Position numbers and translations under genes: made by a program
Assembly: GCA_029260215.1 (NCBI GenBank)
Contig: JAJDDQ010000061.1
Span: 1-42,830 of the forward strand
DNA: 42,830 bases
DNA from: Phycisphaerae bacterium
GTDB lineage: Bacteria; Planctomycetota; Phycisphaerae; UBA1845
Direction of reading: 5' to 3'
The notes under the pieces: model-generated
What the model saw: only the letters and a program-made list of their open reading frames with translations
The model's database searches: none
What the model was told of the DNA's origin: nothing
Part shown: piece by piece, positions 27,189 to 35,051 of the stretch
Numbering within the stretch: the stretch's first letter is position 1
Layout of the letters: every line of letters begins with the position of its first letter

Positions 27189-27284
27189 TCGTCGGTCGGC
27201 TGCCGTCGCCGGCCGATGGATTCCGGCGTCGCCGCCCCCCTTTGGAAACGCGGGGAGGCGATTATTCGCCCGAAAATGCGGAAA

Positions 27285-27357
27285 TGGGCCCACTAGGACT
27301 TGAACCTAGGACCTCGTCGTTATCAGCGACGCGCTCTGCCAACTGAGCTATGAGCCC
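27285..27357 (-). tRNA. tRNA-Ile (anticodon GAU)
   Basis: On the minus strand: acceptor GGGCTCA / TGGGCCC (fully paired), D-arm GCTCAGTTGGCAGAGC, anticodon stem CGTCG / CGACG with loop CTGATAA (GAT), T-arm CTAGGTTCAAGTCCTAG, discriminator A, no encoded CCA. It precedes tRNA-Ala by 96 bases and both are likely on one transcript from the promoter at 27370. Confidence 0.97.
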
Positions 27358-27369
27358 CGCAGGGCTGCC

Positions 27370-27397
27370 AATCTAAATCGGCGCTCGCTCATGTCAA
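27370..27397 (-). promoter_or_regulatory. Promoter of the tRNA-Ile / tRNA-Ala pair
   Basis: Minus strand: consensus TTGACA (27397-27392), 16 bases, TAGATT (27375-27370). Transcription would start about six bases before the mature 5' end of tRNA-Ile. Confidence 0.65.
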
Positions 27398-27704
27398 TGC
27401 ATCCCGGCCCGGAATACACAAAAGTTGTGGTCGGCGGTGTCAAAAAAACACGCCGAAGCTGCTTTTTCGGTGACGATTTCGCTGCGCGGAGTGGGTCGAA
27501 ATCTTCAAGCATCATATTTTACAACAGGTTACGTCGATACAAGCCGTTAAATTGACGTGAATACCCTATTCGGCACGTTCAAAATAGTGCATGTACTTCC
27601 CCTAAAATGCTCAAGTTATTTATACCGGATTTTTCATGTAAATTATCTTGAATGTCTAAACTACCCAAAGTAACATTCCGCCGTTCGTTGGAATTTGGAG
27701 TCAC
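27398..27704. other. AT-rich intergenic stretch between tRNA-Ile and the sigma factor gene
   Basis: About 300 bases with no supported gene. From about 27510 it is clearly AT-rich, as in TTATTTATACC and CATGTAAATTATC. It must hold the sigma factor promoter, but I could not pick one hexamer pair with confidence; TTGACG at about 27552 lacks a good partner. No FliA-type (TAAAGTTT / GCCGATAA) promoter was seen. Confidence 0.5.
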
Positions 27705-27716
27705 GGAGGACGCACA

Positions 27717-28511
27717 GTGGAGCCACGTCAAATGAAACGAAAAGAAGACAAAGCCATCTCGCTCTGGCGCCGGTTTTTGAAGACCCGCAACGTGAAATTG
27801 CGGAACGAGCTGGTTGTGCATTACAGCCACCTTGTTCACAGCCAGGCGGCGCGCTTATCTCGCAAGCTTCCCGCTCAGGTCTCGTACGACGAAATTTGCA
27901 GCGCCGCTTTTGACGGGTTGATCGAAGCCGTCGAAAGCTACGATCCGGCGCACAAAGCCAAGTTCGAAACATTCTGCCAGCAGCGCATTTGCGGCGCTGT
28001 GATGGATTGGCTTCGCGGGCTTGATCCGCAGAGTCGGACGGTTCGCACATTTGAGAAAACGCGGCAGACCGTTCGCGAGCGCTTGGATGCCGAGAAGGGG
28101 CGTCCGCCGGATCAGTCGGAGATCGCCGAACGCATGGGCATCACGCTGGCCCGCTACGACCAGCTTTGTCGCCTGTCGCAGCTTGGCAAGGAGGTTCATT
28201 TCAGCGCGATGGAGCCTCAGGCTGAGCGTAATGCTCGCGGGCCGGCGAGAAGTTGGGATGTCGGGGACACCCGCTGCCCGTCGCCGTCGGAGTCCATGTC
28301 CCGCGAAATGCTGACCGAGTACATCACTCGGGGGCTGGCTCGGGAGGAGCGTTTGGTGCTCGTTCTCTATTACTACGAGGATTTGACCATGTCGGAGATC
28401 GGTTCGGTGCTGAAACTGTCCGAATCGCGCGTCAGTCAGATTCATAAGGATATTCTCACGCGGCTGCGGCACAGATTCGGCCCAACGCTGTGTGAGGAGT
28501 TGGTCGCCTGA
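27717..28511 (+). CDS. FliA/WhiG-type RNA polymerase sigma factor
   Basis: 264 residues. A sigma-70 family member of the sigma-28 (FliA/WhiG/SigF) group. Region 2 is visible as YDEICSAAFDGLIEAVESYD followed by FETFCQQRICGAVMDWLRG; region 3 as GRPPDQSEIAERMGITLARY; region 4 with the helix-turn-helix as LTMSEIGSVLKLSESRVSQI. GGAGG at 27705-27709, seven bases before GTG 27717, fixes a GTG start over the in-frame ATG 27732. In bacteria this group controls flagella, development or general stress; no flagellar genes or anti-sigma factor are nearby, so the regulon is open. Confidence 0.9.
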   Translation: MEPRQMKRKEDKAISLWRRFLKTRNVKLRNELVVHYSHLVHSQAARLSRKLPAQVSYDEICSAAFDGLIEAVESYDPAHKAKFETFCQQRICGAVMDWLRGLDPQSRTVRTFEKTRQTVRERLDAEKGRPPDQSEIAERMGITLARYDQLCRLSQLGKEVHFSAMEPQAERNARGPARSWDVGDTRCPSPSESMSREMLTEYITRGLAREERLVLVLYYYEDLTMSEIGSVLKLSESRVSQIHKDILTRLRHRFGPTLCEELVA

Positions 28512-28529
28512 TGAGGGCGACCGAAAAAG

Positions 28530-28564
28530 GCCCGGCGCATGGAGGCTACCCGGGCTGATGTTTT
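28530..28564 (+). terminator. Possible rho-independent terminator after the sigma factor gene
   Basis: GCCCGG (28530-28535) can pair with CCGGGC (28550-28555) over a 14-base loop; TGATGTTTT follows. The T run is short and the loop large. Confidence 0.3.
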
Positions 28565-28613
28565 GAGCGATGGCTCGGGTGCCTGGTCACGGATCGACCG
28601 AACCGAGCATGTA

Positions 28614-28670
28614 TTGAAGGCAGCCTGACGTGGGCGTACCATTATTTCGATGGAACGCAACGTCAGGCTG
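28614..28670 (+). promoter_or_regulatory. truA promoter with an 11-base inverted repeat around -10 and start codon
   Basis: TTGAAG (28614-28619), 17 bases, TACCAT (28637-28642), seven bases, ATG 28650. A perfect inverted repeat flanks this: CAGCCTGACGT (28621-28631) and ACGTCAGGCTG (28660-28670). In an mRNA starting upstream it would form a hairpin with the start codon in the loop; in DNA it could be an operator. Confidence 0.4.
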
Positions 28671-29429
28671 CTTTTGTGCTACGACGGCACGGATTTCCAC
28701 GGATGGCAGGTTCAGCCGGGGATGCGCACCGTTCAGTCGGAAATGGAGGATCGTTTGCGCCGGGTGTTGCGGCACCCGATCGCCCTGATCGCCAGCGGGC
28801 GGACGGATTCCGGCGTTCACGCTTCCGGACAGGTGGCCAACGTGGTCACGTCGAGTAATTTGCCGTGCGTGAAAATACGGGCTGCGTTGGGCGCGAGATT
28901 GCCGGGCGATCTGGATATCCGGGCGGTCTCCGACGTTTCCCGATCGTTTCACGCGACGCGTAGCGCTCAAAGCAAGCTCTATCGCTACCGCATCCTTAAT
29001 GACCACCGCCGACCCGTGAATACCTGGAGCCAGCGGTATTGCCACCATTTCTGGGAGCGTCTGGATATCGACCGCATGCGTACGGCGGCTGCGATGTTCG
29101 TCGGCGAGCACGATTTCACGTCGATGGCGACCACGGGCTGCGTGCGTCAGAGCATGGTTCGGCGTGTGACGCGGTGCGATGTGAACCGGCATCTGGACGA
29201 GGTCCATATTGATGTCGAGGGAACGGGGTTTTTGCACAATCAGGTGAGGATTATGGTGGGCACGCTTCTCGAAATTGGTCGCGGGCGGTGGGAGCCGGAG
29301 ACTGTTGCGCGTGCTCTGGCTTCGCGGGATCGGACGTTGGCCGGCCCGACCGCGCCGGCGCATGGCCTGTGTCTTCAATGGGTTCGGTATCCGGCGGAGC
29401 TTCTTCGTCCGGAATCAGCCGTGAACTGA
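28650..29429 (+). CDS. truA: tRNA pseudouridine(38-40) synthase
   Basis: 259 residues. TruA converts uridines 38-40 of the tRNA anticodon arm to pseudouridine. Seen: LLCYDGTDFHGWQVQPG at the N-terminus, the catalytic aspartate D53 in SGRTDSGVHASGQVA, LYRYRIL, FVGEHDFTSMAT and GTGFLHNQVRIMVGTLLEIG. Family length. There is no Shine-Dalgarno; a promoter-like pair positions the transcript start at or near the ATG. Four bases separate its stop from the following glycosyltransferase, so they form an operon. Confidence 0.96.
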   Translation: MERNVRLLLCYDGTDFHGWQVQPGMRTVQSEMEDRLRRVLRHPIALIASGRTDSGVHASGQVANVVTSSNLPCVKIRAALGARLPGDLDIRAVSDVSRSFHATRSAQSKLYRYRILNDHRRPVNTWSQRYCHHFWERLDIDRMRTAAAMFVGEHDFTSMATTGCVRQSMVRRVTRCDVNRHLDEVHIDVEGTGFLHNQVRIMVGTLLEIGRGRWEPETVARALASRDRTLAGPTAPAHGLCLQWVRYPAELLRPESAVN

Positions 29430-29433
29430 ATTC

Positions 29434-30591
29434 ATGCGTATTTGCCACGTCATTACGCGCCTTATTGTCGGGGGCGCTCAGGAAAACACGATTCTTACTT
29501 GTAAGGGGTTGGCTGCCCGCGGGCACGAGGTGACGCTCATCACCGGGGCTGAGACCGGTCCGGAAGGGTCGCTGCACGCTGAGGCTGAAGCGAGCGGGGC
29601 GGTCGTAAAAGTCGTCGAAGACCTTGTTCGCCGGCCCAGTCCGATTCGGGATTGGCGGTGCGCGCGCACCTTGAAGCGGATGTTTGCGGAAGGGCGGTTC
29701 GATGTCGTTCACACGCACAGCAGCAAAGCCGGGATTTTGGGCAGATGGGCGGCGTCGCGACAATCGCGTCTGGTGCTGCACACCATTCATGGCCTGAGTT
29801 TCAATCGGACGCAATCGTCACTTCGACGGTGGTTTTACCGTGCGATGGAGCGCAAGGCAGCGCGGTGGACGGACGGGTTTGTCACGGTGGCCGACGCGAT
29901 GACGGATCAGGCTGTTGAGGCGGGCATCGCGCCGAGGGACAGGTTTACGACCGTGTATTCGGGGATGAAGACGGAGCAATTCCGTCCCGATCCGGAGAGG
30001 CGGCGTGCGGTTCGGGCGGCGTGGGGGATTGGGCCGTCGGAGGTGGTGGTGGGGACGGTGGCGCGCATGTTTCGCAACAAGGGCTACGAGGAACTGATTC
30101 CCGCGTTGGTTCCGGCGGTGGCCAACACGCGGTCGTTGCGGTTTGTGTGGGTGGGCGACGGTGCGCAGCGGAATCAATATGAGCGTAGCGTGCGCGAGGC
30201 TGGTATGGCGGACCATGTGCGATTCGTCGGTCTGGTGCGTCCGGATGAGGTTCCGGGGTTGATTTCGGGGTTCGATCTGCTGGTCCATGCGTCGCGGTGG
30301 GAGGGGTTGCCGCGATCGGTGGTTCAGTCTTTGTTGACCGGTGTTCCCGCGATATCCTTCGATGTGGACGGTGCGCCGGAGGTGATCGAGGACGGTGTGA
30401 CGGGTCGGCTGGTGGGTCTGGGCGACTCGGCTGGTCTGGCGGGTGCGATCGTGGGGTTGGCTGGCGCGCCCGGGCTGCGGAGTCGGATGGGTGCGGAAGG
30501 CCGGCGACTGTGTCTCGAACGGTTCGACGCCGAGAGAATGGTCGATGCACTGGAGTCGCTTTACGTTTCGTTGAGTCGCGACGTGACGTGA
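29434..30591 (+). CDS. Family 4 glycosyltransferase (GT-B fold)
   Basis: 385 residues. Seen: N-terminal MRICHVITRLIVGGAQENTI with the GGA loop, VVHTHSSKAGILGRWAA, TIHGLSFNRTQSSLRR, the second domain VVGTVARMFRNKGYEELIPA, VWVGDGAQRNQYE, and the donor-site E-x7-E-like motif RWEGLPRSVVQSLLTGVP. Such enzymes move a sugar from a nucleotide sugar to a lipid or polysaccharide precursor. The C-terminal 350-385 region has simple, Gly/Ala-rich codon use. It is probably co-transcribed with truA; the pairing looks coincidental rather than functional. Confidence 0.9.
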   Translation: MRICHVITRLIVGGAQENTILTCKGLAARGHEVTLITGAETGPEGSLHAEAEASGAVVKVVEDLVRRPSPIRDWRCARTLKRMFAEGRFDVVHTHSSKAGILGRWAASRQSRLVLHTIHGLSFNRTQSSLRRWFYRAMERKAARWTDGFVTVADAMTDQAVEAGIAPRDRFTTVYSGMKTEQFRPDPERRRAVRAAWGIGPSEVVVGTVARMFRNKGYEELIPALVPAVANTRSLRFVWVGDGAQRNQYERSVREAGMADHVRFVGLVRPDEVPGLISGFDLLVHASRWEGLPRSVVQSLLTGVPAISFDVDGAPEVIEDGVTGRLVGLGDSAGLAGAIVGLAGAPGLRSRMGAEGRRLCLERFDAERMVDALESLYVSLSRDVT

Positions 30592-30744
30592 ATCGGTGTG
30601 TGGGTGGTGTCCGCTGGGGTCGCGGGCGTCCCATAAGGTGAAATAGCGGCTGGATTTCGTGCAAACGGGGATTCGGGGTACAATAGGTTGACGACGGAAG
30701 CAGCGTAGGGGCTGCCGGGGAAAAGCTATCAGGAGTGGGAAAAA

Positions 30745-33468
30745 ATGCATCGAGTGATATCCGGGTTGGTGAACAGGTTGCGCACGGGGTTTTTGGTCGG
30801 ATTTGGCGTGGTCGTCGGCTTGCTGACGCCTGCCGCCGTCGCTTTCGATCCGCTTTTGGGTGATTATTCGCGGGACGCGGCGCTCGATGTGCGCGTGATG
30901 GCCTACAACCACAACCGGAATTTTATTGAGGATCCGAGTCGGGATGCGGCTTTTGATCGTGTGCTGACCTTGCTGGACCCTGATATCATCGTTTTTCAGG
31001 AGTTTACAAGCGGGGTTTCGCAGGCGGATATATCCAATAGGCTTGACAGCATCCTGCCCGTTGGCGCGGGGGCGAACTGGCAGATTCACTTTGGCCAGTT
31101 GGGCGGGATCCGGACGGTGATCGCGTCGCGGTATCCGCTCCTGATGAGGCGTACAGACACGATTCCGCAAGCGTCGACGCGCGGTGTGACGATTGCGTTG
31201 GCAGACCTGCCCGACGCCGACTACCCGTTGGATATCTATCTTCTTGGCGTACATCTCAAATGTTGCGGGAATCCGGGCGGGTCCGAGGATGCCAGCCGTC
31301 AGGACAGTGCCGATGCCATTGCTAACTGGCTCGGCGATGCGCGGGGTGTTGTGCGCCCGTCGGGCAACAATATCGTCCTACCGGCTGACACACCGATGAT
31401 CAATCTGGGCGATTTCAATCTCGTGGGCGGCCCCCAGCCGGAGAATACGCTTATTACGGGAAATATCCAGGATGAGGGGACGTATGGGCCTGACGTGCAG
31501 GGCGATTGGGATGTCAGCGATATGACGAACCTCATGCCTTCCGACCCATTCACGGGGAACACATTTACGTGGCAGGGCAATGGCAATTTTGCTCCGTCTG
31601 CATTGGATCGGATGTTTATCAGCGACAGTGCGATCACAGTGGCCAACAGCTTTATTCTGAACACGAATACGATGACGCCCGGTGCGCTTGCGAATGCCGG
31701 GTTGCAAAGCGGTGATACTTTGCCCGGGAACACGTCGGACCACTTGCCGGTTGTTATGGACGTTCGGATTTCGAACGTGCCTGTTTGCACTGTAGACCCT
31801 GACTGTGCTGACGGGGTGTTCTGCAACGGTGTGGAAACGTGTGTGGCCAACGCATGTCTGCCGGGCGGCGATCCGTGTCCGGGGCAGATTTGCGATGAAG
31901 GCACGCAAGCTTGCGCCGATTGCTTCAATGATCCACAGTGTGATGATGGACTGTTCTGCAACGGCGTAGAGACATGCGTTGCCGGCACGTGCCAGTCCGG
32001 CAGCGATCCGTGTGCTCCACAAACGTGCAACGAAGCGACTGATACGTGCGGTGGTGGTGGCATGCCGGTCGGCGATCCGTGGATCAATGAGTTTCATTAC
32101 GACAACCTCGGTGGTGATACGGGCGAGTTTGTCGAAGTGGCGGGGCCGGCTGGTCTGGACCTTACGGGTTGGACGGTGGTGGGCTACAACGGCAGCGGCG
32201 GGTCGATGTATCAGACACTCAACCTGTCGGGGACGATTCCGGATCAGGGTGGTTGCATGGGGACGCTGGGGTTTGCGTTTTCGGGCATACAGAACGGAGC
32301 GCCGGACGGGTTGGTGCTGGTGGATGATCTTGGCATGGTGGTCGAATTCATCAGCTATGAGGGTTCATTTACGGCGAGCAACGGTCCTGCATCGGGGATG
32401 AATTCGGTGGACATCGGTGTGACGGAGTCCAGCGCCACGCCGGTTGGCGACTCGCTTCAATTGTCGGGTACGGGCGGGCAGTCTTCGGACTTCACGTGGC
32501 AGCCGTTTCAGGCGAATACGCAGGGCTTGCCGAACACCGGTCAGGTTTTCGATGGATGCGGTGGGGGATGCACGACCGATCCTGAATGTGATGATGGGTT
32601 ATTTTGCAACGGAGTTGAGACGTGTGTCGCGAGCGCCTGCCAGGTGGGGACGCCGGTGGATTGCGACGACGGCGTGGGTTGCACGGACGACTCGTGCAAT
32701 GAGGCCACCAATCAATGCGACAATGTGCCCAACAATGCGAACTGTGACAATGGTTTATTCTGCGATGGGTTGGAGACGTGTGATTCGATGTCGGATTGCC
32801 AGGCTGGTACCGTCCTCAACTGCGACGACGGGGTTGGCTGCACGAACGATTCGTGCAATGAAGGCACCGACCAATGCGACAATGTAGCCAGCAATGCGAC
32901 CTGTGACGACGGCTTGTTCTGCAATGGTGCGGAGACGTGCAGTGCGATGCTCGATTGTCAGGCGGGAGGCGATGCGTGCCCGGGGCAATCTTGCGATGAA
33001 TTGGCTGACGCTTGCGTAGAATGTCTGGGCGATCCGGAGTGCGACGATGGGAACGACTGCAATGGCGTTGAGATGTGCGTGCTGAATAGCTGTGTCAATG
33101 GGACGCCGGTCGATTGCGGCGCGATGGATGACGACTGTGCCGTTGGGATTTGCAATCCTGCAAATGGAATGTGTGAACAGGATGTGGTGACGCTCTCCGG
33201 GGCGGTTTGTCGCGTGTCTGCGAACGATTGCGATGTCGAGGAGACCTGCGATGGCGTGAGTCCGGGTTGTCCGGCTGATGTCTGTGCGGATGCGGGAACG
33301 GTGTGCGATTTCGGTGGGTTGCCGAGTGCGTGCGACGGGAATTGTGTTTGTTTGGCGAGTACTGTTCCTGCGGCTTCGGAGTGGGGCATGATTGTGATGT
33401 CTTTGCTCATGCTGATCGCGGGGACGGTGGCGTTTCGAGGAAGGCGGGCGGTCGCAGGCCGGTATTGA
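30745..33468 (+). CDS. Exported endonuclease/exonuclease/phosphatase-fold protein with Cys-rich repeats and IPTL-CTERM-like tail
   Basis: 907 residues. Signal peptide to about VAFDP (residue 36). An EEP-superfamily domain follows: N in VMAYNHNR, E in VFQEF, H in LLGVHLKCC, D/N in NLGDFNLVGG (about residue 223) and NTSDHLPVV (about 331), so the catalytic set is complete. A Cys-rich block (CxDGxFCNGVETC repeats) is next, then a beta-sandwich module starting WINEFHYDNLGGDTGEFVEV, like lamin-tail domains. A second Cys-rich block includes a 53-residue tandem repeat. The end is AASEWGMIVMSLLMLIAGTV plus an Arg-rich tail, resembling IPTL/PEP-CTERM sorting signals. AGGAG precedes ATG 30745. Nuclease or phosphodiesterase activity at the cell surface is inferred. 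Confidence 0.85.
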   Translation: MHRVISGLVNRLRTGFLVGFGVVVGLLTPAAVAFDPLLGDYSRDAALDVRVMAYNHNRNFIEDPSRDAAFDRVLTLLDPDIIVFQEFTSGVSQADISNRLDSILPVGAGANWQIHFGQLGGIRTVIASRYPLLMRRTDTIPQASTRGVTIALADLPDADYPLDIYLLGVHLKCCGNPGGSEDASRQDSADAIANWLGDARGVVRPSGNNIVLPADTPMINLGDFNLVGGPQPENTLITGNIQDEGTYGPDVQGDWDVSDMTNLMPSDPFTGNTFTWQGNGNFAPSALDRMFISDSAITVANSFILNTNTMTPGALANAGLQSGDTLPGNTSDHLPVVMDVRISNVPVCTVDPDCADGVFCNGVETCVANACLPGGDPCPGQICDEGTQACADCFNDPQCDDGLFCNGVETCVAGTCQSGSDPCAPQTCNEATDTCGGGGMPVGDPWINEFHYDNLGGDTGEFVEVAGPAGLDLTGWTVVGYNGSGGSMYQTLNLSGTIPDQGGCMGTLGFAFSGIQNGAPDGLVLVDDLGMVVEFISYEGSFTASNGPASGMNSVDIGVTESSATPVGDSLQLSGTGGQSSDFTWQPFQANTQGLPNTGQVFDGCGGGCTTDPECDDGLFCNGVETCVASACQVGTPVDCDDGVGCTDDSCNEATNQCDNVPNNANCDNGLFCDGLETCDSMSDCQAGTVLNCDDGVGCTNDSCNEGTDQCDNVASNATCDDGLFCNGAETCSAMLDCQAGGDACPGQSCDELADACVECLGDPECDDGNDCNGVEMCVLNSCVNGTPVDCGAMDDDCAVGICNPANGMCEQDVVTLSGAVCRVSANDCDVEETCDGVSPGCPADVCADAGTVCDFGGLPSACDGNCVCLASTVPAASEWGMIVMSLLMLIAGTVAFRGRRAVAGRY
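32662..32979 (+). repeat. Tandem 159-bp coding repeat (two units)
   Basis: TGCGACGAC at 32662 and 32821 mark units of 159 bases (53 codons). Shared protein pattern: CDDGVGCT-DDSCNE, QCDNV, LFC-GLETC, DCQAG. The third start is lost after one unit. Six or more cysteines per unit. Confidence 0.75.
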
Positions 33469-33502
33469 GGTGCCGGCGGTCCGACACGTCCCGATTGATG
33501 GG

Positions 33503-33597
33503 GGCGGGCGTAGCCCATCGGTACGTCATAGTCGCAACATGCCCGCTACGGAGGCGGGCACGCCACCCAACGGTACGCGGGCATACCACCCGTCGCG
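33503..33597. repeat. Short imperfect direct repeats in the gap 33469-33869
   Basis: GGCGGGCGTAGCCCATCGGTACG (split here as GGCGGGCGTAG + CCCATCGGTACG) at 33503-33525 is echoed at 33553-33577 as GGCGGGCACGC + CACCCAACGGTACG, and partly at 33577-33597. GCCCGC (33541-33546) and GCGGGC (33554-33559) form a small hairpin. The rest of the 400-base gap holds the promoter at 33668 and nothing else recognised. Confidence 0.45.
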
Positions 33598-33667
33598 ATG
33601 GTTGAAATCGGTGTCGTGTTTCTGATAGATCGCGTGGAATTCGGGGCGGGTGTTACCTGGGTGTGTC

Positions 33668-33695
33668 TTGAAGGGGGGCTTGCATCGTCTACAAT
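33668..33695 (+). promoter_or_regulatory. Candidate promoter of the pilT-like operon
   Basis: TTGAAG (33668-33673), 16 bases, TACAAT (33690-33695). It would give a leader of about 165 bases to GTG 33870. Confidence 0.45.
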
Positions 33696-33869
33696 ACCTC
33701 GCTGCGCCGTGGTGGCTGGTGGCCGTTGTTGTACGATTTTGTCGGCCTGAGTGGACTTTGATTGCTTCGACCGCGGCGGGCGACAGATTGGCCGGTGGTT
33801 GTTGGTTGTGCGATCCTGCCCGTCAAGGGGCGGTCACCCCGGCGAGTGAATTCAAAGGAAAAAAACCAG

Positions 33870-34991
33870 GTGTCAGAAGAAACCGCATCGTCATCCAGCA
33901 GTCGTCCTCGAATCGATAAATACTTCGCAGCCGTAGCGGAGATGGGGGCATCGGACCTTCACTTCAAGGCGAATTCGCCGGCTCGGGTCCGTGTTCAGGG
34001 CGGTCTTAAGCCGCTCAAGGGCGAGTTGTCCAACGAGCGGATCGAGAAAATGCTTTTCGAGGTCATGAATGACGAGCAGAAAGTTCGTTACGCTGAAAAA
34101 GGCTCGACGGACTTTTCTTACCAGCTTGATGCGAACAACCGATTCCGCATTAATATCTTTCGTCAACGGGGTCTGACCTCGATGGCCGCCCGTCACATTC
34201 CGAGGAATATCCCGAACTACGATACGCTTCATCTTCCGGCGATTTTGAAGGAAATCGCGGGTTTGCATCAGGGGCTTGTGCTGGTGGCGGGCATCACGGG
34301 CAGCGGCAAGAGCACGACGATTGCGTCGATGATTCAGCAGATCAACATGTCGCGCACGTCGCACATTGTGACGCTTGAAGATCCGATAGAATTCATGTTT
34401 GAGGACGACAAGTCGTTCATCAATCAGCGTGAGATCGGATTGGACGTGGCGGACTTTCACGATGCGCTGAAGTATCTGATGCGTGAAGACCCGGACGTGG
34501 TGCTCATCGGCGAAATGCGCGATCAGGAGACGTTTGAGGCTGCCCTGCACGCGGCGGAGTCCGGTCACCTCGTGTTCGGCACGGTGCATGCTTCCAACGC
34601 GCCGGGCACGATTACGCGTGTGCTCGAACTGTTTCCGGTGGAGGCGCGGAATCTTGCGCGCATGTCGCTGGTGTTCAATCTCCAGGCGGTGATTGTGTTG
34701 AAGCTGCTGAAGGGTATCCGCCCGGACATCAAGCGTATCCCCGCCGTCGAGATCATGATTGCGAACCCGAGCGTTCGGAAAATGATCAACGAAAAGCGTG
34801 AGAACGAGCTTTTGTCGGTCATTCGCAATTCGTATCAGGAGGGCATGCAGGATTTTACGGAATCGCTGCGGTATCTCGTGGAAAACGAGTACATCGCGAC
34901 GCAGACCGCTTACGATGCAGCCCCCAACCCTGACGAGTTGAAGATGAAGCTCAAGGGGATTTCGGTCTCCAGCGGCGGCGTGATCGGATAA
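33870..34991 (+). CDS. pilT: PilT-like type IV pilus retraction ATPase
   Basis: 373 residues. A hexameric secretion-type ATPase that, in type IV pili, drives retraction. All motifs are intact: Walker A GITGSGKST at residues 141-149, Asp box TLEDPIEFMF, Walker B DPDVVLIGEMRDQETFEAAL and His box GTVHASNAPGTI. The N-terminal domain is visible as MGASDLHFKANSPARVRVQG. The C-terminal IRNSYQEGMQDFTESL is typical of PilT relatives. GTG 33870 is chosen with AAAGGAA upstream; GTG 33846 is an alternative. It heads an operon with a degenerate PilB/GspE homologue and a CvpA-like protein. No pilin or pilus assembly genes are in the window. Confidence 0.9.
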   Translation: MSEETASSSSSRPRIDKYFAAVAEMGASDLHFKANSPARVRVQGGLKPLKGELSNERIEKMLFEVMNDEQKVRYAEKGSTDFSYQLDANNRFRINIFRQRGLTSMAARHIPRNIPNYDTLHLPAILKEIAGLHQGLVLVAGITGSGKSTTIASMIQQINMSRTSHIVTLEDPIEFMFEDDKSFINQREIGLDVADFHDALKYLMREDPDVVLIGEMRDQETFEAALHAAESGHLVFGTVHASNAPGTITRVLELFPVEARNLARMSLVFNLQAVIVLKLLKGIRPDIKRIPAVEIMIANPSVRKMINEKRENELLSVIRNSYQEGMQDFTESLRYLVENEYIATQTAYDAAPNPDELKMKLKGISVSSGGVIG

Positions 34992-35016
34992 CGGACAGGC
35001 CAATCGGGCGGTTTGC

Positions 35017-35044
35017 TTGGCGCGCGCACCGCCCGCAATAAGAT
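35017..35044 (+). promoter_or_regulatory. Possible internal promoter before the PilB-like gene
   Basis: TTGGCG (35017-35022), 16 bases, TAAGAT (35039-35044), then seven bases to ATG 35052 and no Shine-Dalgarno. Same spacing as at mqnE and truA. Confidence 0.35.
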
Positions 35045-35051
35045 AGACCCT

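Noticed and set aside
27116-27357. tRNA pair as phage or island attachment site
   Set aside because: No integrase and no duplicated tRNA 3' end found nearby.
28513-28600. Riboswitch (for example c-di-GMP type) between sigma factor and truA
   Set aside because: A GGAGGCTACCC stretch recalled one, but the conserved core was not found; a weak terminator is simpler.
29818-31254. 478-residue reverse ORF, His/Arg/Pro-rich
   Set aside because: Crosses two confident genes on the other strand and has a shadow-like composition.
31299-33518. Reverse ORFs with Ser/Thr/His-rich products
   Set aside because: They mirror the Cys-rich repeats of the EEP protein.
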